Assembly (NCBI GenBank): GCA_013540595.1
Contig: JABXKE010000001.1
Coordinates: forward strand, 1 to 64,000
Length of the DNA stretch: 64,000 bases
DNA from: Pyrodictium sp.
GTDB lineage: Archaea; Thermoproteota; Thermoprotei_A; Sulfolobales; Pyrodictiaceae
Direction of reading: 5' to 3'
Shown: positions 58,964 through 64,000 of the stretch, piece by piece
Layout: each line of letters opens with the position of its first letter
How positions within the stretch are numbered: position 1 is the first letter of the stretch
Made by a program: the position numbers and the translations under genes
The notes under the pieces: generated by a model
What the model saw: only the letters and a program-made list of their open reading frames with translations
What the model was told of the DNA's origin: nothing
Database searches by the model: none

Positions 58964-61784
58964 TCCTTCTCTCTAGCTTCCTAGAATAGCGGTGAAAGTT
59001 TGCCTCGGCTTCGATGAGTGCTTTGTAGAATTCATGCTCGCCTTGGAACAGCTTTCTAAGCACGGTTTTTGCTGTATGGACACCAACTCCACGGAAGCTT
59101 AATGCCTCTATAGCTCGCTTCCCGTAGGTTAGAACCAGGTTGGCTCGCTCCGTTAGCTCTGCCAGCAGCCTGCGCTCCTCAGCATTCAGCTTCTCTCTAT
59201 GTAGTCTTCTGGCTTTAAGCACGACATTCCTGGCTTTTCTGACGTCAATGTGGGGAGGTATGGGTGCCAACGCTTGAGATCTGCACATTGGGCACTTAGG
59301 CTTTGCGTCCATCCTTCGTATTTTGATGGTCATGATAGATCCGCAGAGCACGCAAAGCAAGGTGGCCTCCTTCTCCTCTATCCTTCTGCGTGCAGCCTCA
59401 ACGAGCAGCTGGGTCGGCAAGGTGGAGCTTCTGATCCTGTCTGTGCCTGGAATGCTTCTTATCACGCTTGATGCTAAAGGTGAGGGCTCGCGAAGGCTGA
59501 CAGTTTTGATCTGGATTCTTCCCTCACGTATCGACTTTAGAAAGTTGAGGAGGATCTGCAGGTCTATCTTCCTTGACTTTATCTCGCGAAAAGCCTCCTC
59601 ACCTGCAACTGTATTGGCTAGGAACTTCACAAGTCTGCGTGCCTCCTCTAAAGTGGTCTCCTTGCTTAAAAAGCCCATGCGCTGCGCTGCACGGAATGTG
59701 TATACAAGCATAAGCCTACTGCTAAGCACGGCTTGTCTAACTAGATCCTCGATTGCGTTTTCGTCAAGCTTAGCGAGCAGCTCTATTATCTTTTGTAGTT
59801 TGTCTGGAGGAGTTGTATAGGGGAATTTGACCACAACTGCGTAGGGGGTGCTTGACGTAAGGGGGGTTACACCTAACGTCTGAAACGTTATTCCCTGAAG
59901 GGCATATTCTAGGGCCTTGTTGCCGCGACTCCCAAGGAAGCTGTACACGATGTACGTATCTCCATAGTGTTCTATTACTGCAAGCTTGTCGTGAGGTAGC
60001 GGAAGGCCACGTGATCCGTGCTCGTGCAGCATCCGAATGAGGCTTGTTCGTGCTTCGCTAGACAGGGGATAGATTGCTAGAACTTTTTCGTCGTTGCCGT
60101 TCGATATCCTTCTTAGTATGCTACCCACCTCACGTGCTGTATTATAGCTTACTGGAATGAGTTCGCCTTCCCAACTCGGCACTATAATCATGCTTGATTT
60201 AGCTTGCTTGACCAGTACTCTATCGCTGTCGAAGCCTACGACCTCCCACATACTTCCAGCTAAAACGAACGTGGACCCTGCCTCCAGCGTTGCCGCAAAG
60301 CCCTCGTCGATATCGCCAATAAATCTTCTTGAACCTATTTCATAAACCTTATATGATTTTGTATCGGGTATCATTGTTACAGAATAGTAATATTTTAATG
60401 AATTTCTTCCCATCTTTATCTTGTCGTTGTTTATGCTTATAACTCCAATTTGTGCAGCCTCATGCAGTAATCTTTTGAACTCGTCAAAGCTTAAATCCTC
60501 GTACAGCTTGCTCGATATAGCTAGCATGTACGCGTCGCGTATCTTTATAGACTTGAGCTCTATGGTTGTCCCGACTATCTGGTGGATCAACGCATCGAGA
60601 GGTTTTGTCTCTATGTCAAGTTTCTCTATGTCGCCTTGTGCTGCACGACGCGCTAGAACAGCAGACTCCAATATATCGAATACTGATTTGCTGGTAATTA
60701 TTACTCCCCTTGACACCTTCGCCAATCTATGTCCGGATCTGCCTACTCTTTGAACGAGCTTCACAGCTTGTCTCGGTGAGAGGTATTGAATTACTAGCGC
60801 TACACTACCTATGTCTATTCCCAGCTCCAGACTTGACGTTGCAACTACTACCCTAAGTTCGCCCTGCTTCAGTTTCTGTTCAACGTCCATTCTAACATCT
60901 TTACTTAAGCTACTGTGGTGTACGCTTACGCTGTCTCCAAACGTCCTCCGCAGTGCAGCAGCTACAGCCTCGGCAGAATCTCGCGTATTAGTGAACACTA
61001 ATACATTTCCCGTTTCTTCCCTAATGTAGTTCGCTATAGCAGCCACGTGATTGCTGAAGTTATCTTCAAGATCGCATGCTGTAGTTGCAACGACTATGCG
61101 CATTTCCTTTTGAAGCTCGTCCGTGAGGTCGACTATGGCTGCAGGCCTTCCATTAAATATGTACTTGACTATCAAAAGCGGATTTTCGATAGTGGCCGAT
61201 AGTGCTATGAGCTGAGGCTGTCTCCTTATGTAGAGCCTTAATGCTCGTTCTAGAGCAAGTGAGAACTCGGCACCTCGCTTAGATGAGAGGAGCTCGTGAG
61301 CTTCGTCGACAATAACAAATCTTGTTAGCATTATATTTGCTCTGAACTTTGGAACCGACAACATAAAGTAGAATGTCTCGGGTGTCATTACTGCAATGTC
61401 TGGCGGGTTTTCGAGAAAAGCGCGACGGTCCTGTGACCCAGTGTCTCCGTGGCGTACTACGAGACGTATACCCAGCTCTGAAGCGATACCTTGCATTCTG
61501 TTGAATATGTCGCGATTTAGGCTTTTCATAGGTGTTATGTACAGCGCCTTGATCCCCTGCTGCCTTCCTGATGCACCTTTCTCGACCATCTTTGAGAATA
61601 CTGGAAACATGGCGGCTTCTGTCTTTCCGCTTCCAGTCGGGGCGGAGATCACTACGTTGATACCGCTGAGAATGAGTTTGATCGCCTTCTCCTGAACGGG
61701 TGTTGGATATTTATAGCCGTACTTTGACAAGATGTTCTGTAGCTTCTCGTGTAACAAGTTAAATACTGTTGTTCGTGTAGCCAT
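58944..61784 (-). CDS. Lhr-type superfamily 2 helicase
   Basis: A 946-residue DNA/RNA helicase. RecA domain 1 has PTPVQEKAI (Q-like), ISAPTGSGKTEAAMF (48-55), TPMKSLNRDI, VDEAHELLS (DEAH at 160) and ALSATIENP. RecA domain 2 has VFTNTRDSAEA, SSLELGIDIGSV and QRVGRSGHR. Winged-helix and Lhr-core-like parts follow, and the C-terminal region carries a zinc ribbon (CVLCG...CPMC) before a helix-hairpin-helix-like RGVGVHTAKTVLRKLF. It is close to archaeal Lhr/aLhr2. It is translationally coupled to the pilin candidate, so a role in processing imported DNA is inferred. Confidence 0.85.
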   Translation of the reverse strand: MATRTTVFNLLHEKLQNILSKYGYKYPTPVQEKAIKLILSGINVVISAPTGSGKTEAAMFPVFSKMVEKGASGRQQGIKALYITPMKSLNRDIFNRMQGIASELGIRLVVRHGDTGSQDRRAFLENPPDIAVMTPETFYFMLSVPKFRANIMLTRFVIVDEAHELLSSKRGAEFSLALERALRLYIRRQPQLIALSATIENPLLIVKYIFNGRPAAIVDLTDELQKEMRIVVATTACDLEDNFSNHVAAIANYIREETGNVLVFTNTRDSAEAVAAALRRTFGDSVSVHHSSLSKDVRMDVEQKLKQGELRVVVATSSLELGIDIGSVALVIQYLSPRQAVKLVQRVGRSGHRLAKVSRGVIITSKSVFDILESAVLARRAAQGDIEKLDIETKPLDALIHQIVGTTIELKSIKIRDAYMLAISSKLYEDLSFDEFKRLLHEAAQIGVISINNDKIKMGRNSLKYYYSVTMIPDTKSYKVYEIGSRRFIGDIDEGFAATLEAGSTFVLAGSMWEVVGFDSDRVLVKQAKSSMIIVPSWEGELIPVSYNTAREVGSILRRISNGNDEKVLAIYPLSSEARTSLIRMLHEHGSRGLPLPHDKLAVIEHYGDTYIVYSFLGSRGNKALEYALQGITFQTLGVTPLTSSTPYAVVVKFPYTTPPDKLQKIIELLAKLDENAIEDLVRQAVLSSRLMLVYTFRAAQRMGFLSKETTLEEARRLVKFLANTVAGEEAFREIKSRKIDLQILLNFLKSIREGRIQIKTVSLREPSPLASSVIRSIPGTDRIRSSTLPTQLLVEAARRRIEEKEATLLCVLCGSIMTIKIRRMDAKPKCPMCRSQALAPIPPHIDVRKARNVVLKARRLHREKLNAEERRLLAELTERANLVLTYGKRAIEALSFRGVGVHTAKTVLRKLFQGEHEFYKALIEAEANFHRYSRKLERRNVQTKR

Positions 61785-61850
61785 ATCTGTGGACCCGGGG
61801 GCGTCGTTGGCAGCTTAAGCGTTACCTGGGGTCAGAGCCGATTGTCTTTG

Positions 61851-63824
61851 ATGGGTAGCAGGCGTAGCTTATATATCGTGTTGATCTTGCTGTCGCTCGA
61901 TGCAGTGAGCTCCGCTATCTTGCGTGCTACTGCTGATTTTATCCCGATAGCCGGTTACACGGCGATTTTGGGCCACCTTCTGATCGGCCTCTATAGCCGC
62001 TCTCCAACGGTAACCGTCTTAGCAGCGCTTCTTGTGCTGGCCGACAGCAGCAAGCGCGTTCCGCATATGATAAACGCAGTTGTTAATCTCGGCAGTGAGT
62101 CCGCTTTTCACGATCTTGGTCTTGCTCAGATTGCGCTGCTCTCCACGCTGCTTTTGTTTGCTGTCGGTATTGTTCGCGCTCTTTCCAAGCTAAGAAGAAA
62201 TGTCAAGCTTGACATGTTGGTTAGTAACGTCAAGACTATCTTAAGCAGCGGAATAGACGGCTTGGCCTCTCTGAATTTGTGTGAAAACTACTATGTAGCT
62301 GTCACCTTCTTCTCGCTGAGTGCAATACTGTACGCTTATTGGCATGAAGTAGACGGTAACGTTGCCAAGTACGTGTGGAGCTACGTTCCTGGCGCAGGAA
62401 CCCTCTTCCTTGGATTCTCTAGGATCCTGGCCGCATTTGCGCTCTTGCTTTCTTCCGTACTATACGTTCTCCTTTCAAGCCTTCTGTTTGATGGTGTGAG
62501 TTCAGTGCGAAAACTACTTGAGGCAGCAGCAATGGCGGTAGCTCTTTCCACGAAATATCCTGAGCTGGGGATGTTTCTTGCATCCTTTGCAGATTTAGAG
62601 ATAGAGTTCACCATCTACAGAAAGCTACGGAAAGTTTCCCTCACGAAACATAGTCATCTAGCTCTGGGCGTTGTGCGTGCGGTGCTTAGCAGAGAGTGCC
62701 CGTTCGGCTACGAGGCTCTGAATGTGAAAGGATACAGTTCGTGGTGTTGGTACAAACTCCTGCAGGAGCTCCCATATTCGTTGAGGCCTCTGGTTGCTAC
62801 AAATCCTCATCTGGTGATTATGGGGTCTCCTGGTGCTGGGAAATCGTTCTTAACGGCGTTAGTGATATCGTCCATTCTTCGCTCGGAAGCTTTTGCTGAA
62901 GTAAGGCGGGAAGGATTCGTGTTAGTGCTGGATCCCCATGGCGAGTACGGCTACTTACTGAAGCAGATGGGCATAGACTTTCTTCAAGTTGTACCACAAC
63001 GATTTACTGTGAATCCGCTAGCCCTTGACGAGAGGGGTCCTAGACACAAAGCTACAGAGCTTGCAGAGATTGTTAGGCAACTTTTTAATCTAGGAAATCT
63101 CCAAGTTAAAGTCCTCCAAGACGCCATCATGCTGGCTTACGAGCAGAAGGGTATTATTGAGACAGATCCTAGCACTTGGAGTAGAGAGGCGCCTACGCTT
63201 AATGATGTCGTAGCAGTGCTAAGCAGCATGGAGAGAAGAGATCCTCGTGCATCGTTGGTGAAAATGTACGTCCAAAACTTGCTGAGTTCAGTGTTTGTAG
63301 GAAAGCCTGAATTGTCATTCGATGACTTTCTCGGGAGGGTAGTTATTGTCGATATGTCTTCCATAGCTATGCGTGAGATGCAGGCCTTATACGCTGAGTC
63401 GCTCCTGTCCATGCTGTTCTCCTGGATAAAGGCTCAGGGTTTAGCCAGCGCTGTGAGGATAGTTCTTGTAGTTGATGAGGCGCACATCTTTGCAAGGCGT
63501 AGTACAAGGAGAAAACCCATGGTTGCGACGCTGGCAGCCGAGGGCAGGAAGTATGGAGTATCTCTCATACTGGCTACGCAAAGCGTGGACGAGCTTCATG
63601 AGACTGTTACAGCTAACGTAGGATCCAAGTTCGCGCTTCGCCACGACGACCCTAAGGCTTTGGCTTCTGCGGCGAGGCAGATAACTGTTTACGGTGACAG
63701 GGACCGTCTTCGTCTAGTTGAAGAAACTCTTGCAAAACTTCCTAAAGGACTTGTTTTGGTAAAAGATGTGAGGGTAGAGGAGCCTCTGCTAGTGGAAATT
63801 GTGAGTGCGGAGATGGAGGGCTAG
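61851..63824 (+). CDS. Polytopic membrane protein fused to a HerA-type ATPase
   Basis: About 657 residues. The N-terminal 250 residues contain five or six hydrophobic helices (for example SLYIVLILLSLDAVSSAILR, TVTVLAALLVLAD, ALLSTLLLFAVGIV, ILAAFALLLSSVLYVLLSSL). The C-terminal half is a HerA/FtsK-like motor: MGSPGAGKSFLT near residue 326, VLDPHGEYGYLLKQ, VVIVDMSS, VVDEAHIFARRS and LATQSVDELHETV followed by GSKFALRHDDPKA. It is divergent from the helicase by 66 bases, so probably the same system. ATG 61851 is preferred over TTG 61842. Confidence 0.8.
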   Translation: MGSRRSLYIVLILLSLDAVSSAILRATADFIPIAGYTAILGHLLIGLYSRSPTVTVLAALLVLADSSKRVPHMINAVVNLGSESAFHDLGLAQIALLSTLLLFAVGIVRALSKLRRNVKLDMLVSNVKTILSSGIDGLASLNLCENYYVAVTFFSLSAILYAYWHEVDGNVAKYVWSYVPGAGTLFLGFSRILAAFALLLSSVLYVLLSSLLFDGVSSVRKLLEAAAMAVALSTKYPELGMFLASFADLEIEFTIYRKLRKVSLTKHSHLALGVVRAVLSRECPFGYEALNVKGYSSWCWYKLLQELPYSLRPLVATNPHLVIMGSPGAGKSFLTALVISSILRSEAFAEVRREGFVLVLDPHGEYGYLLKQMGIDFLQVVPQRFTVNPLALDERGPRHKATELAEIVRQLFNLGNLQVKVLQDAIMLAYEQKGIIETDPSTWSREAPTLNDVVAVLSSMERRDPRASLVKMYVQNLLSSVFVGKPELSFDDFLGRVVIVDMSSIAMREMQALYAESLLSMLFSWIKAQGLASAVRIVLVVDEAHIFARRSTRRKPMVATLAAEGRKYGVSLILATQSVDELHETVTANVGSKFALRHDDPKALASAARQITVYGDRDRLRLVEETLAKLPKGLVLVKDVRVEEPLLVEIVSAEMEG

Positions 63825-63860
63825 ATAGCTTGAGATAGCCTATAAGAAGCAGAGGCACTA

Positions 63861-63871
63861 GTTTAAAAAAC
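63861..63871 (+). promoter_or_regulatory. TATA-like element before the last gene
   Basis: GTTTAAAAAAC, predicting a start near 63892 and a leader of about 17 bases to ATG 63909. Confidence 0.4.
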
Positions 63872-63908
63872 TGCTTATGTTAGATGGCTTGTGGCAGGTG
63901 GCAGGACA

Positions 63909-64000
63909 ATGTCAGAGGAGCTTGTACCGCTTGAGGAGGAGGCTGACGAGTCTTATATCGAGAGCGAGGCCTCAGAAGCTGAGGAGGCTTCAGATCTCGA
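63909..64000 (+). CDS. N-terminus of an acidic protein (partial)
   Basis: Thirty codons are visible before the window ends: SEELVPLEEEADESYIESEA followed by SEAEEASDL, strongly acidic and probably disordered. GGTGG lies shortly before ATG 63909 and a TATA-like element about 45 bases upstream. The family cannot be told from this tail. Confidence 0.55.
   Translation, partial: MSEELVPLEEEADESYIESEASEAEEASDL

Noticed and set aside
1-64000. CRISPR arrays and rRNA genes
   Set aside because: No regularly spaced repeats and no rRNA-like stretch were seen anywhere in the window.

Overview
The window reads as chromosome of a hyperthermophilic crenarchaeote. The support is a crenarchaeal-style r-protein/SecY/Adk/DUF106 cluster, Cbf5, a TtuA sulfurtransferase, two archaeal RNA ligase types, box C/D guide RNAs, many GTG and TTG starts, TATA boxes close to start codons, and a Ced-like DNA-import locus. 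A Desulfurococcales/Pyrodictiaceae-type host (Hyperthermus or Pyrodictium relatives) is my best guess from memory of gene content; the sequence alone does not prove it.

Layout. Positions 1-538: end of an antitoxin and a VapC PIN toxin, then about 850 bases without a gene. 1.4-31 kb: housekeeping and metabolic genes on both strands. These are a tungsten aldehyde:ferredoxin oxidoreductase with a short C-terminus, glycerate kinase, precorrin-2 dehydrogenase, TrkH, archease plus RtcB, a MoaD-like protein, an e-MtaB-type tRNA methylthiotransferase, RpiA, a SWIM protein, a coiled-coil/DUF373 pair, a cis-prenyltransferase, a sugar nucleotidyltransferase, GatA, a cysteine-free MetE-like protein, a TtuB-like/TtuA pair, a TnpB element, a Pab1020-type RNA ligase, an SDR, two TusA-like proteins, Cbf5, an RsmC-like methyltransferase, tRNA-Ser(GGA) and a SufS-type desulfurase.

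31.3-48.1 kb: one long minus-strand translation and secretion block, in transcription order SPOUT methyltransferase, L3, L4, L23, (gap), L22, S3, L29, Rpp29, S17, L14, L24, S4e, L5, S14, S8, L6, L32e, L19e, L18, S5, L30, L15, SecY, Adk, DUF106, L34e, Cmk, L14e. L2 and S19, normally between L23 and L22, lie about 10 kb away (54.2-55.5 kb). The gap they would occupy holds a candidate kink-turn RNA with its own TATA box.

48.1-48.7 kb holds no large gene but contains a TATA box, a 28-residue ORF and two box C/D sRNAs, one on each strand and each closed by a terminal stem. 48.7-54.1 kb: a Cys-cluster (YkgJ) protein, unknown small proteins, a translationally coupled MoxR ATPase/VWA pair and a methyltransferase.

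55.6-63.8 kb is the most interesting region. A tight minus-strand series encodes an Lhr-type helicase, a two-TM pilin candidate (CedA1-like), a polytopic CedA-like channel with a large external Cys-containing domain, a second tiny two-TM protein and a HerA/VirB4-like ATPase; a divergent gene encodes a polytopic membrane protein fused to a HerA ATPase. This looks like a Ced DNA-import apparatus, related to bacterial conjugation machinery, with additions. The channel's N-terminus carries a 20-residue block 50% identical to the pilin candidate. The window ends in the acidic N-terminus of an unknown protein.
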